Shown here in pieces: positions 34,991-43,108 of a DNA stretch of 64,000 nucleotides. The stretch's first letter is position 1; each line of letters opens with the position of its first letter. The notes below the pieces were generated by a model that worked only from the letters and a program-made list of their open reading frames with translations, ran no database searches and was not told the DNA's origin. Source of the stretch: Diplocloster hominis (GTDB lineage: Bacteria; Bacillota; Clostridia; Lachnospirales; Lachnospiraceae); the NCBI RefSeq assembly GCF_032380655.1, contig NZ_JAWDIY010000003.1, positions 186,001-250,000 on the forward strand, in the 5' to 3' direction. The position numbers were made by a program, and so were the translations under genes.

Positions 34991-35738
34991 GCGCAATCGC
35001 TCCTTCCTGCGGATCAAAATAGTAATGTTTCAGGGTCCTTCCATATAAAACGGCACAGCAGGCTGCGATGATCCAGAATACCGCCGTCGGGATATTCCGC
35101 AGAAATGCCTCCGCACGTTCCCCCAGAACCAGAAGGGCCAGGCTTAATAAAACCCAAAACGCCGGTACCACCAGATAAGATCCCGGTGTTCTCCATCTCC
35201 ATTCCGCCGCCGCGGACGCCGCCGCGAACAAAAACAGGGCGGAAAATGCAATTCCCATCAGATTCAGGATAGAAGGGCCGTCATCCAGCACCCAGCCAAT
35301 CCCGGCACTCGCCCCGATCGACAGGATGACCGCGGCACCCCCGAATACCAGCATCCGCAGGACCATCAGCTGACGAAGGGAACACCGGCAGACCATCATC
35401 GTCTCATAGGTTCCCGTCATGATTTCTTTCCATATGCCAAGAAGGTGAAGCAGCGCATACAGAAACGGGGATACCAGGAACAGCAGTACACTTAACTGAC
35501 CCCGGGCGCCAGCCGCAGCGGTGAAGCATCCCGCCCAGAGTAATCCACCCAGCAGGAAGGACAGGAACATGCAGTCCCCCACGCCGAAGAAAAGGCCCCT
35601 GATTCCAAGCCTGCCCGCCAGTTCCCACAGCTCCGGCAGCATCCGCTTCGGCCTGGGGATTCCCTTGTCCAGTATCATCCGGATACTTCTGTCTTTTTCT
35701 TCCCCGGAAGGGAACCGGATATTTTCAAAATCATTCAT
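34977..35738 (-). CDS. Membrane protein of the sigma factor-ABC operon
   Basis: 253 aa from the ATG at 35738 (MNDFENIRFPSGEEKDRSIR), overlapping the sigma factor stop by 8 bases; a TTG nine bases earlier is too close to the AAAGGAG site. A cytoplasmic N-terminus of about 50 residues is followed by six membrane helices. Position directly after an ECF sigma gene would suit an anti-sigma factor, and the charged N-terminus facing the cytoplasm fits. No zinc (HxxxCxxC) anti-sigma motif is present. It could equally be an extra transporter subunit. Family not recognised. Confidence 0.65.
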   Translation of the reverse strand: MNDFENIRFPSGEEKDRSIRMILDKGIPRPKRMLPELWELAGRLGIRGLFFGVGDCMFLSFLLGGLLWAGCFTAAAGARGQLSVLLFLVSPFLYALLHLLGIWKEIMTGTYETMMVCRCSLRQLMVLRMLVFGGAAVILSIGASAGIGWVLDDGPSILNLMGIAFSALFLFAAASAAAEWRWRTPGSYLVVPAFWVLLSLALLVLGERAEAFLRNIPTAVFWIIAACCAVLYGRTLKHYYFDPQEGAIAHAVR

Positions 35739-36267
35739 GATCTTCAAACTCCTTTCTCAGCCGTTTGATCAGCCGGTAATACTGCGCTTTGATCTTTGCC
35801 TCCGGCTGCATAGTCACCGAAGCGATCTGCACAAAAGTAAGATCCGCGTATAGCCGCAATCGGAATATCTCCTGCAGCTGCGGGCTTAACCCGCACACGT
35901 ACTCCTCCATCTGCCGGATCAGTTCCCTGTCTGCCAGATCGTCGGTAAAGTCCTCCTGTATCCGGATATCCTCCTCTTCCAGGGGAACCGTCACGGGCCT
36001 GTGCCTTCTCCTGGCATCGATCACCTTATGCGCGGCGATACGGCACAGCCAGGTGCTAAAACCCGCTTTGGACGGGTCATAGGAGGCAAGGGAGTGTAAG
36101 GCCGCGATAAAACTGTCCTGGGTCAGATCCAGCGCATCCTCTTTGCACCCGACCTGCCGGTAAATAAACGCATATAGCTTATCGTAATGAACCCGCACCA
36201 GCTGATCCGCAGCTTTTCTGCTTCCCCTGTGTAAAATAGCGCGGATCCACTTTTCTTCCTGTTCCAT
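35731..36267 (-). CDS. ECF-type RNA polymerase sigma factor
   Basis: 178 aa from the ATG at 36267 (MEQEEKWIRAILHRGSRKAA), with AAGGAGG upstream; an earlier in-frame ATG lacks support. Region 2 (KLYAFIYRQVGCKEDALDLT, then QDSFIAALHSL and FSTWLCRIAAHKVIDARRR) and region 4 (LSPQLQEIFRLRLYADLTFV, then ASVTMQPEAKIKAQYYRLIK) are both present; regions 1 and 3 are lacking, as in ECF sigmas. First gene of an operon with a membrane protein and an ABC exporter, so it probably controls an envelope-stress or antimicrobial-response regulon including itself. Confidence 0.9.
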   Translation of the reverse strand: MEQEEKWIRAILHRGSRKAADQLVRVHYDKLYAFIYRQVGCKEDALDLTQDSFIAALHSLASYDPSKAGFSTWLCRIAAHKVIDARRRHRPVTVPLEEEDIRIQEDFTDDLADRELIRQMEEYVCGLSPQLQEIFRLRLYADLTFVQIASVTMQPEAKIKAQYYRLIKRLRKEFEDHE

Positions 36268-36304
36268 TCCCGGCCTCCTTCTCTTAATCCCTGTCACTTA
36301 TATA

Positions 36305-36331
36305 TTCGTATCATCCGTGAGAATCGTTGCA
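36305..36331 (-). promoter_or_regulatory. Possible ECF-type autoregulatory promoter
   Basis: On the minus strand TGCAAC (36326-36331), 17 bases, CGAA (36305-36308), resembling the AAC...CGT-type promoters of ECF sigmas. It lies 38 bases upstream of the sigma start. The match is loose. Confidence 0.25.
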
Positions 36332-36386
36332 TATTATTTTAACATATTCAAAAAGGACTGGTAAAACCCCCTGCCCCTTCCAATTA

Positions 36387-36413
36387 TTAGCACTCTTTTT
36401 CATTGAGTGCTAA
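36387..36413 (+). promoter_or_regulatory. CIRCE operator (HrcA binding site)
   Basis: Perfect consensus TTAGCACTC-N9-GAGTGCTAA. It lies 92 bases before the htpG start and ends 7 bases upstream of the -35 box. CIRCE normally controls groESL and dnaK operons through the HrcA repressor. Confidence 0.97.
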
Positions 36414-36420
36414 TTTTTTC

Positions 36421-36449
36421 TTGACTTTTGATATGCGGGGTATTAATAT
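36421..36449 (+). promoter_or_regulatory. Promoter of htpG
   Basis: TTGACT (36421-36426), 17-base spacer, TAATAT (36444-36449). The CIRCE element lies immediately upstream rather than over the start point. Confidence 0.8.
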
Positions 36450-36504
36450 AACTGATATAGAAGAAAAATAATTGATTTAAAAACATAAAAGGAGTGAATA
36501 ACGC

Positions 36505-38655
36505 ATGAGCAACAAGACAGGAAGTCTGTCCATCAACAGTGAAAACATATTCCCCATTATCAAGAAATGGCTCTATTCCGACCACGATATCTTTGTCCGT
36601 GAGATGGTATCCAACGGATGCGACGCCATCACAAAGCTGAAAAAGCTGTCCCTGATGGGAGAATACACCTACCCGGATGACTTCAAAAACAGCATTCAGA
36701 TCATCGTCAATCCCGAGGAAAAGACCCTGAAATTCATCGATACCGGTATCGGTATGACAGCGGACGAGGTGGAGGAATACATCACGCAGATCGCTTTCTC
36801 CGGCGCTACCGAATTCCTTGAGAAATACAAGGACAAGACCACCGACGATCAGATCATCGGACATTTCGGCCTGGGCTTTTATTCCGCTTTTATGGTTTCC
36901 GACAATGTCCATATCGATACCCTTTCCTACAAAGAGGGAGCAAAACCTGTACATTGGGAATGCGACGGCGGTACCGAGTACACCATGACCGACGGCAGCA
37001 AGACCACTGTAGGAACGGAGATTACACTGTTCCTTAACGAGGAAAGTGTAGAATTTTCCAACGAGTACCGGATGCGGGAAGTACTGGAGAAGTACTGCTC
37101 CTTTATGCCCGTCGAGATCTTCCTTTCCAAAGAAAACGCCGAGCCTCAGTATGAGACCATCGACGAAGCCGACTTAAGGGAAGACGATGTGATCGTGGAA
37201 CATATCCACGAGGAAGCCAAGACTGAGGAGCAGGAAAATGAAAACGGTGAAAAAGAAATCGTGGAAATCTCCCCGGCCAGAGAACGCGTAAAAATTCAGA
37301 AACGCCCGGTTTCCATCAGTGACACCACTCCGCTTTGGACCAAACATCCCAACGAATGCACCAGGGAAGAATACCTGGAATTCTACCGCAAAGTATTTAT
37401 GGATTACAAGGAGCCCCTGTTCTGGATTCACCTGAATATGGACTATCCGTTTAACTTAAAAGGAATCCTTTATTTCCCTAAGATCAACACAGAGTACGAT
37501 TCGATCGAGGGAACGATCAAGCTCTACAACAACCAGGTATTTATCGCCGACAATATAAAAGAAGTCATCCCCGAGTTCCTGATGCTGTTAAAAGGCGTCA
37601 TCGACTGTCCGGATCTTCCGCTGAACGTATCCCGAAGCGCGCTGCAAAACGACGGCTTCGTGAAGAAGATCTCCGACTACATCACCAAGAAAGTAGCCGA
37701 CAAACTCTCCGGCATGTGCAAAACAGACCGTGAGAACTACGAAAAATACTGGGATGACATCAATCCGTTCATAAAATTCGGCTGCATCAAGGATGAAAAA
37801 TTCTGTGAGAAGATGGGCGATTATATCCTGTTCAAAAACCTGGATCACAAGTACCTGACCCTGAAAGAATACCTGGATGCCCAAAAAGAGAAAGAAGAAG
37901 CAACCTCTGACGGAGCAGATGCATCCACGACAGACGATACGGCTGACACTTCCGGCAACAACGGTGAGACAAAAGAGACAGAAGCAGCTGGAGACGCTGC
38001 TCCGGAAGCCTCTGAATCTGCTGACTCCGATTCCTCCCAGGAAGAGGAAAAACCCAAGACGATCATCCACTATGTGACCGATGAGGTACAGCAGAGCCAG
38101 TATATCAACATGTTTAAAAAGGAAGGCATGGATGCTTTCATCCTGTCCCACAACATTGATTCCCCGTTCATCAGCCAGCTGGAGCGCCAGCACGAGGAAC
38201 TGAAATTCCAGCGGATCGACTCTGAGGTAACCGATAACTTCAAGGAAGAGGTATCCGAGGAAGAGTTAAAAGAGACCACTGACGCCCTCACCGAAATTTT
38301 CCGGAAGGCTCTGAATAATGACAAGCTGAATGTGAAAGTAGAGAAATTAAAGGACGAAAATATCGCCTCCCTGATTACCCTTTCCGAAGAAACCCGCAGA
38401 ATGCAGGATATGATGAAAATGTACAACATGTACGGCATGGATCCCAGCATGTTCGGCAATGACTCCACCCTGGTGCTCAACGCCAACCATCCGTTAGTCC
38501 AATTCGTACTGGACCAGAAGGAATCCGAAAACGCTCCTGTGATCTGCCAGCAGCTCTACGATCTGGCCATGCTTGCCCATAAGCCTCTGAGCCCTGAGGA
38601 AATGACTAAGTTTGTGAAGAGAAGCAATGATATTATGATGCTGTTGACGAAATAG
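36505..38655 (+). CDS. htpG: Chaperone HtpG (bacterial Hsp90)
   Basis: ATP-dependent chaperone, 716 aa, with AAAGGAG ahead of the ATG. The N-terminal GHKL ATPase domain shows the E-x3-N-x2-D region (VREMVSNGCDAITKLKK), DTGIGMT and GHFGLGFYSAFMV. The middle domain has FPLNVSR-type residues (DLPLNVSRSALQND, with the catalytic Arg). The C-terminal dimerisation domain follows. Around residues 455-515 there is an unusual low-complexity acidic stretch (DASTTDDTADTSGNNGETKE and more) that typical HtpG lacks, making the protein about 80-90 residues longer than the E. coli form. Heat regulation by HrcA is indicated by the CIRCE upstream. Confidence 0.96.
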   Translation: MSNKTGSLSINSENIFPIIKKWLYSDHDIFVREMVSNGCDAITKLKKLSLMGEYTYPDDFKNSIQIIVNPEEKTLKFIDTGIGMTADEVEEYITQIAFSGATEFLEKYKDKTTDDQIIGHFGLGFYSAFMVSDNVHIDTLSYKEGAKPVHWECDGGTEYTMTDGSKTTVGTEITLFLNEESVEFSNEYRMREVLEKYCSFMPVEIFLSKENAEPQYETIDEADLREDDVIVEHIHEEAKTEEQENENGEKEIVEISPARERVKIQKRPVSISDTTPLWTKHPNECTREEYLEFYRKVFMDYKEPLFWIHLNMDYPFNLKGILYFPKINTEYDSIEGTIKLYNNQVFIADNIKEVIPEFLMLLKGVIDCPDLPLNVSRSALQNDGFVKKISDYITKKVADKLSGMCKTDRENYEKYWDDINPFIKFGCIKDEKFCEKMGDYILFKNLDHKYLTLKEYLDAQKEKEEATSDGADASTTDDTADTSGNNGETKETEAAGDAAPEASESADSDSSQEEEKPKTIIHYVTDEVQQSQYINMFKKEGMDAFILSHNIDSPFISQLERQHEELKFQRIDSEVTDNFKEEVSEEELKETTDALTEIFRKALNNDKLNVKVEKLKDENIASLITLSEETRRMQDMMKMYNMYGMDPSMFGNDSTLVLNANHPLVQFVLDQKESENAPVICQQLYDLAMLAHKPLSPEEMTKFVKRSNDIMMLLTK

Positions 38656-38666
38656 TTCTAAGGTCC

Positions 38667-38932
38667 GGGCCAAAAGGAGCCATGCTATGTGTGCACCTGG
38701 GCCCGGTCTTTTTCTGCCCTGGGGCGGGGCGGTTCTCACGGGTGAAAAAGCAACCTCATAAACAGCTACAGGAGCCTCTGAAAACAGCGAGGATGTCGGC
38801 GTGTGAGCCTCCATCCTCACTTGAGTCTCCTTCCGCTATTCGGCCATGCTTTTTCTCCCGTGAGAACCGCCCCGCCCCAGGGCAGAAAAAGACCGGGCCC
38901 AGGTGCACACATAGCATGGCTCCTTTTGGCCC
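38667..38932. repeat. Giant palindromic element B (pairs with C)
   Basis: 266 bp starting 11 bases after the htpG stop. Arms 38667-38742 and 38857-38932 are perfectly complementary over 76 bp; after one mismatch nine more pairs follow (to 38752 / 38847). The 94-base core (38753-38846) is the reverse complement of the core of element C with 5 differences. Inside it are stems GTGAGGATG/CATCCTCGC and GGAGACTC/GAGGCTCC (read in the C orientation). The arms do not match those of C. Reading frames across it have no coding support. Confidence 0.93.
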
Positions 38933-39097
38933 TACTGTAATACAAATTTACGGAGAACTTATCTAATCACTTTGGCTCTTCCCTATTGTTTCAATCCACG
39001 CTCGGTAATTTCACAGAATACGACTTTTATTGCTGCGTGCCTTGACCTCATGTCAGTGGGGGATACCGATTTCTCTGCGCCCACCACTGCCGTTAAA

Positions 39098-39375
39098 GCA
39101 GGGCCTGATGGGTCCAGGAGGTGTGAGTGCCCCTGTCCCTGTCCGCGGGCGCCCCGGTTACCGCAGCAATTCTCATCTTATAAAAAGCATGGCCGAATAG
39201 CGGAAGGAGACTCAAGTGAGAATGGAGGCTCACACGCCGACATTCTCACTGCTTTCAGAGGCTCCTGGAGCTGTTTATGAGGTTGCTTTTTCTAAGATGA
39301 GAATTGCTGCGGTAACCGGGGCGCCCGCGGACAGGGACAGGGGCACTCACACCTCCTGGACCCATCAGGCCCTGC
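39098..39375. repeat. Giant palindromic element C (pairs with B)
   Basis: 278 bp. Arms 39098-39180 and 39293-39375 are perfectly complementary over 83 bp, then one mismatch and eight pairs (AAAAAGCA / TGCTTTTT). The 94-base core 39190-39283 holds stems GTGAGAATG/CATTCTCAC and GGAGACTC/GAGGCTCC, with loop GAGGCTCACACGCCGA. It ends 22 bases before the stop of the parvulin-like gene. The 165 bp between B and C (38933-39097) show nothing else. Confidence 0.93.
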
Positions 39376-39396
39376 CCCCAGCAAAAGGTTCCCCCC

Positions 39397-40329
39397 CTAC
39401 TGCGCAGCCCCCACAGAATCCCAGAGTTCCTGGTTGAACTCGGAATCAAGGGCCGCTACAAAGGGATCGTAGACTTTCCGGAAGGCATCTTCCTTGCGCT
39501 GGTTCGCGATGACCGCTTTATTGGCATCGGTGGCGTCTACGTCATAGTTGTTCATACATTTTAAAATGTAATAGCCGTCGTCTGTGGATACCACGTCGCT
39601 GATCTCATCGTTGCCCAGGGCAAAGATGGCTTCTTCCAGCTTGCTGTCCACTTCTCCTCTGCCGTATGCCTTCTGCATCTCATCACTTTCGTTGTACTTT
39701 TCCGCAAGGGCGGCAAAATCCTCTCCGGCCTGGGCCTTCTGGACCACTTCATTTGCCACGGATTCGGATTTGGTGAAGATCTGCTGCACTAACACAGCTC
39801 TGGCCTCATCGTCGCTGACTTCGGTGTTCACATCTTTGGTCAATTCCTGATAGACCTTGTCCGCCAGAGCGAACTCCTGATAAAAACTTCTCAGGGACTC
39901 CTGGTCCACGCCCAGACTCTGAATGGTCTCCTCATTCAGGGCTGCGTACTGCTGATCCGCGGTATCCGAAGCCGTCTTCTTCTCTTCTTCGGTCAGTTCG
40001 ATCTGACGGTCTTTTGCCAGAAGATTCATGCATTTGACTTCAACCATTCTGTCGATAACCCGGTCTTTTGCATACTCTTCGATGGTATTTCCATTGACCG
40101 TCTGCTTCCACAGTTCTTTTCCGTATACCTGGTCATACCCCTGCTGCATCTGCATCAGCAGATATTTGGCTTCCGGCAGCGTACAGACGGCTTCGCCTAT
40201 TTTAAATACATCGTTTTTTCCGAGGCCGGTGGTAAGGACAATCTCTTTCCCCTTACCGCAGCCGGCTATCGTAAATAATATACACAGGCAGGCCAGGATG
40301 GCCGCCGTTCTTTTATGCCTCAACTTCAT
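39397..40329 (-). CDS. Parvulin-type peptidyl-prolyl isomerase lipoprotein (PrsA/SurA-like)
   Basis: 310 aa from the ATG at 40329 (MKLRHKRTAAILACLCILFT), with GGAG six bases upstream; an ATG four codons earlier is less well placed. The lipobox is IAGC. The N-terminal helical chaperone part resembles SurA/PrsA (MQQGYDQVYGKELW, YAKDRVIDRMVEVKCM). The rotamase-like part follows (VLVQQIFTKSESVANEV, AGEDFAALAEKYNES, GYYILKC). It is expected outside the membrane, helping exported proteins fold. The start overlaps the end of the flavoprotein gene by 17 bases, so the two are coupled. Confidence 0.85.
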   Translation of the reverse strand: MKLRHKRTAAILACLCILFTIAGCGKGKEIVLTTGLGKNDVFKIGEAVCTLPEAKYLLMQMQQGYDQVYGKELWKQTVNGNTIEEYAKDRVIDRMVEVKCMNLLAKDRQIELTEEEKKTASDTADQQYAALNEETIQSLGVDQESLRSFYQEFALADKVYQELTKDVNTEVSDDEARAVLVQQIFTKSESVANEVVQKAQAGEDFAALAEKYNESDEMQKAYGRGEVDSKLEEAIFALGNDEISDVVSTDDGYYILKCMNNYDVDATDANKAVIANQRKEDAFRKVYDPFVAALDSEFNQELWDSVGAAQ

Positions 40330-41740
40330 CGCTGACTCCATATAACTTCGCTAAAATACTTCTGGCTACACTGATTCCGTTGGCGGAAGCCTGCTGGAGG
40401 CCTCTGGTCACGGACGCGCCGTCGCCGATGGCACGCAGACCGTCCACACTGGTCTCAAAGTCCCGATTTACCACGACTTTGTTGGAATAGAACTTCACTT
40501 CCACGCCGTACAGCAGTGTCTCATCACTGGCAATACCTGGGGTCACCTTGTCAAGGGCCAGCAGCATCTCCTGGATATCCACCATAATCCGGTGCGGGAA
40601 TACCAGGGACAGGTCCCCGGGTACCGCATCCTTTAAGGTCGGGATCAGATTATTCCGGCACAGGCGTTCTTCTGTGGTGCGTCTACCCCGCTGGAAATCC
40701 CCGAAGGTCTGCACCAGGATTTTGCCGTCGCAGAGCATATTGCTCAGCTGGGCGATCTGTTTGCCATACTCAATCGGAGTCTTAAAAGGTTTTGTAAAGT
40801 TCTTGGACACCAGGATTGCAAAATTGGTATTATTGGTTTTGTATTCCTGAGACTTATAGGCATGCCCGTTGACTACTGCCAGACCGTTTTCGTAATATTC
40901 GGTGGCCACCTCTCCCGATGGATTCGTGCAGAAGGTCCGCACCTTATCGTCAAAGGTAGGCGTATAGTATACCAGCTTCGCCTCATACAGGTTCTTATTC
41001 AGGAACTCCATCACTTCATCACGGACTTCCACGCGGACTCCCACATCCACCGTGCCGACTTTCGTCTCAATCCCGTGATTCTGGCAGATATGGCTGAACC
41101 AGTCCGCACCTTCCCGGCCGACCGCGGAGACGATCTCCGGCGCTGTAAAGGTATCCCCGGCATCCGTTACTACGCCGGACACCTTATTGTTCTCCACCAG
41201 GATGTCATCCACCATGGTGTGGAACAGCATATCGATCCCTTCATCCAGCAGATGGGTCTGAAGCTTTGTATAGATCTTATATCCCTCTTCCGTACCCAGA
41301 TGGCGGATCGGACATTCGATCAGCTTTAAGTTGGCTGTTATGGCTTTTCGGCGGATCTCCTGGATTTCTTTTGCCTTATCGATACCGTATACATTCGTAT
41401 CCGCTCCGAATTTCAGATAAATATCATCGGATTCTTTCAACAGCTCTACCGTTTTATCGTATCCAAGGATTTCGGGAAGATTCCCTCCCACATCCGGGGA
41501 CAGGGACAGCTTTCCGTCGGAAAAAGCTCCCGCTCCCGCAAAACCAGTCGTGATGGAACACGGCTGGCATCCTACACACTTTTTTGTTATCCGTTTCGGG
41601 CACTGCCGTTTCTCGATCGGCCTGCCTTTCTCAATCATCAGCACCTTCATATCTTTCTTCTGCCGGATCAGCTCATAGGCGCAGAAAATCCCGGAAGGCC
41701 CTGCCCCCACAATAATTACATCGTATTCTTTTTTCATCAT
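40313..41740 (-). CDS. NAD(P)/FAD-dependent dehydrogenase (COG2509 type)
   Basis: 475 aa. The FAD-binding Rossmann motif VIIVGAGPSGIFCAYEL is at the N-terminus. Next comes a cysteine cluster (CPKRITKKCVGCQPC) and the family-specific TTGFAGAGAFSDGKLSLSP. Near the C-terminus, RAIGDGASVTRGLQQASANG completes the FAD site. The physiological reaction of COG2509 proteins is not established. ATG at 41740 or 41737 can both be served by the GGGAG site. First gene of a two-gene unit with the parvulin-like lipoprotein. Confidence 0.88.
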   Translation of the reverse strand: MMKKEYDVIIVGAGPSGIFCAYELIRQKKDMKVLMIEKGRPIEKRQCPKRITKKCVGCQPCSITTGFAGAGAFSDGKLSLSPDVGGNLPEILGYDKTVELLKESDDIYLKFGADTNVYGIDKAKEIQEIRRKAITANLKLIECPIRHLGTEEGYKIYTKLQTHLLDEGIDMLFHTMVDDILVENNKVSGVVTDAGDTFTAPEIVSAVGREGADWFSHICQNHGIETKVGTVDVGVRVEVRDEVMEFLNKNLYEAKLVYYTPTFDDKVRTFCTNPSGEVATEYYENGLAVVNGHAYKSQEYKTNNTNFAILVSKNFTKPFKTPIEYGKQIAQLSNMLCDGKILVQTFGDFQRGRRTTEERLCRNNLIPTLKDAVPGDLSLVFPHRIMVDIQEMLLALDKVTPGIASDETLLYGVEVKFYSNKVVVNRDFETSVDGLRAIGDGASVTRGLQQASANGISVARSILAKLYGVSDEVEA

Positions 41741-41814
41741 CTTCACTCCCTAATGGGTAATCCTATTGTATCAGCCCTCTGGGCCGGCCGCAGCGCACGG
41801 TGATTTTGGCGAGT

Positions 41815-41930
41815 TTTTTTCGAGCGCTGCTATTTTTTATCGCTATGAGCACTTAGCGGCTGCATTTTGCCGCTTATGTGCGATGCATGAAAAATAGTCA
41901 GCGAGGTTTTTTCGAGCGCTACTATTTTTT
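41815..41930 (+). repeat. 24-bp dispersed repeat, copies 2 and 3, with spacer
   Basis: Copies at 41815-41838 and 41907-41930, each six T, CGAGCGCTGCTA (or CGAGCGCTACTA), six T, start 92 bases apart in the same orientation. Between them lie GCTATGAGCACTTAGCGGC, shared with 7996-8026, and a GCGGC-TGCATTTT-GCCGC hairpin. Copy 2 is identical to the inverted copy at 12176-12199. The remainder of 41747-42191 holds nothing else I can assign. Confidence 0.65.
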
Positions 41931-42191
41931 ATTATAGCATGTCCCTCTCAGGTATGTATAGTGAAAAATTCGTGAAGTCTTTCGAGTCTTTATACCGTAA
42001 AATCCCGGGAGTCCGGCACCCGCTATTTCACCGCCGATGAGAGGGGACTGGCACCTTTCGGTAGTAAAGTCATGTTTTCAAGCAACTGCGTAGAGAAAGG
42101 GGCCTGTCCCCGGATGTTGACAGGAATAAACCCGCATAATAAAGAAGCAGGCGTTTTCTCCCTCGAATAGACCGGCATCCCGGACATACCC

Positions 42192-42650
42192 TTACAACCG
42201 AAGCCCCTTAATGTCCTTAATTCGGGAAAGGATAATATTGCAGCTTAAATCCAACAAGCCCGGAAGGCGATGCATTACATTTTTCAAAAAGTCTTCCAGC
42301 TCTTCCTGTCCAGCGGCTACCGCATGCACGTGCAGCCGGCACTTCCCGGACACCTGATAGATCTGGGTAACCGTATCGTTTTCTCTTAGGATTTTTATGA
42401 CCTTTTCGTAATCTGCGGGTTTCGTCTCCAGCTCAAAATAGCAGGATACCGCGCCGTTTATCTTCTGCGGGTTAATAACTGTGGTGTATTCCTCGATGAT
42501 CCCCCGCTCTTCAAGAGCTGTGATTCTGCTTTTCACAGCCACCCTGGATAGGCCTACCTCTGTGCCGATGTCGGAGTAGGACATCCGGGCATTATGGATC
42601 AGCAACTCTAATATTTTCTGGTCGATTTCATCCAGGCCATCTAAAAACAT
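42192..42650 (-). CDS. Lrp/AsnC family transcriptional regulator
   Basis: 152 aa. The N-terminal winged helix-turn-helix (LDEIDQKILELLIHNARMSY, then SDIGTEVGLSRVAVKSRI) is followed by the RAM ligand-binding domain (GAVSCYFELETKPADYEKVI, then QIYQVSGKCRLHVHAVAAGQ). These proteins sense amino acids and form octamers that wrap DNA. The ribosome binding site is weak (GCGGGGAAAAT). Directly upstream of the start lies a 15-bp tandem repeat array that could be a multi-site operator. Confidence 0.9.
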   Translation of the reverse strand: MFLDGLDEIDQKILELLIHNARMSYSDIGTEVGLSRVAVKSRITALEERGIIEEYTTVINPQKINGAVSCYFELETKPADYEKVIKILRENDTVTQIYQVSGKCRLHVHAVAAGQEELEDFLKNVMHRLPGLLDLSCNIILSRIKDIKGLRL

Positions 42651-42716
42651 GTGGATTTTCCCCGCTTTCTAAATTTTGCCGGTATAATAAGTTTAAATAG
42701 TTCATTTTGGCATTTA

Positions 42717-42805
42717 TTTGTAATGAATTTAATTGTAATGAATTTATTTGTAATGAACTTATTTGTATTGAAATTATTTGTATTGAATTCATTTACATTA
42801 ATTTA
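42717..42805. repeat. 15-bp tandem repeat array upstream of the Lrp gene
   Basis: Five consecutive 15-bp units, TTTGTAATGAATTTA with small changes (T/A and C/T variants), cover 42717-42791, and a degenerate sixth runs to about 42805. The period is close to one and a half helical turns. The remaining stretch to 43108 is AT-rich and unremarkable. Confidence 0.8.
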
Positions 42806-43108
42806 CATCGAAATAATCCTGTATTGCTGTGATATTTACTTAAATTCTGTTTTCATAATAGACCGGTCTGTTTTAAAAGGCAAGTTCTTATTGAGTCAAT
42901 TTCTTTCCGTCAAATTTTTTTACTGTCAGCTTCTTTATTTACTTACAATATATGGTGAATCTTTCAACAACGGTCTAAGGGTTTTGCCTTTCTCCACAAG
43001 GACAAAACATAAAATCTATCATGAAAACAGATCAGACCCTATCTAACAGCTGCGGATATATGTATAATTATTTTTATAAAAGACTATATGAGAAAGAAGG
43101 AATGAACT

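Noticed and set aside
36400..36954. 184-aa minus-strand frame opposite the htpG start
   Set aside because: Shadow of htpG that would cover the CIRCE and promoter. No coding resemblance.
38667..39375. MITE or insertion-sequence remnant explanation for B and C
   Set aside because: MITEs keep terminal inverted repeats and vary inside. Here the inside is kept and the ends vary while staying complementary. No target-site duplication was apparent.
38682..39437. Open frames across elements B and C on both strands
   Set aside because: They arise because GC-rich palindromic arms are open on both strands. They lack ribosome binding sites, and their translations merely mirror each other.
42717..42805. 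CRISPR array
   Set aside because: Units are directly adjacent with a 15-bp period and no spacers. No cas gene is in the window.
42651..43046. 131-aa frame with repeated MNLFV units
   Set aside because: It is the translation of the 15-bp tandem array and flanking AT-rich DNA. No start signal.
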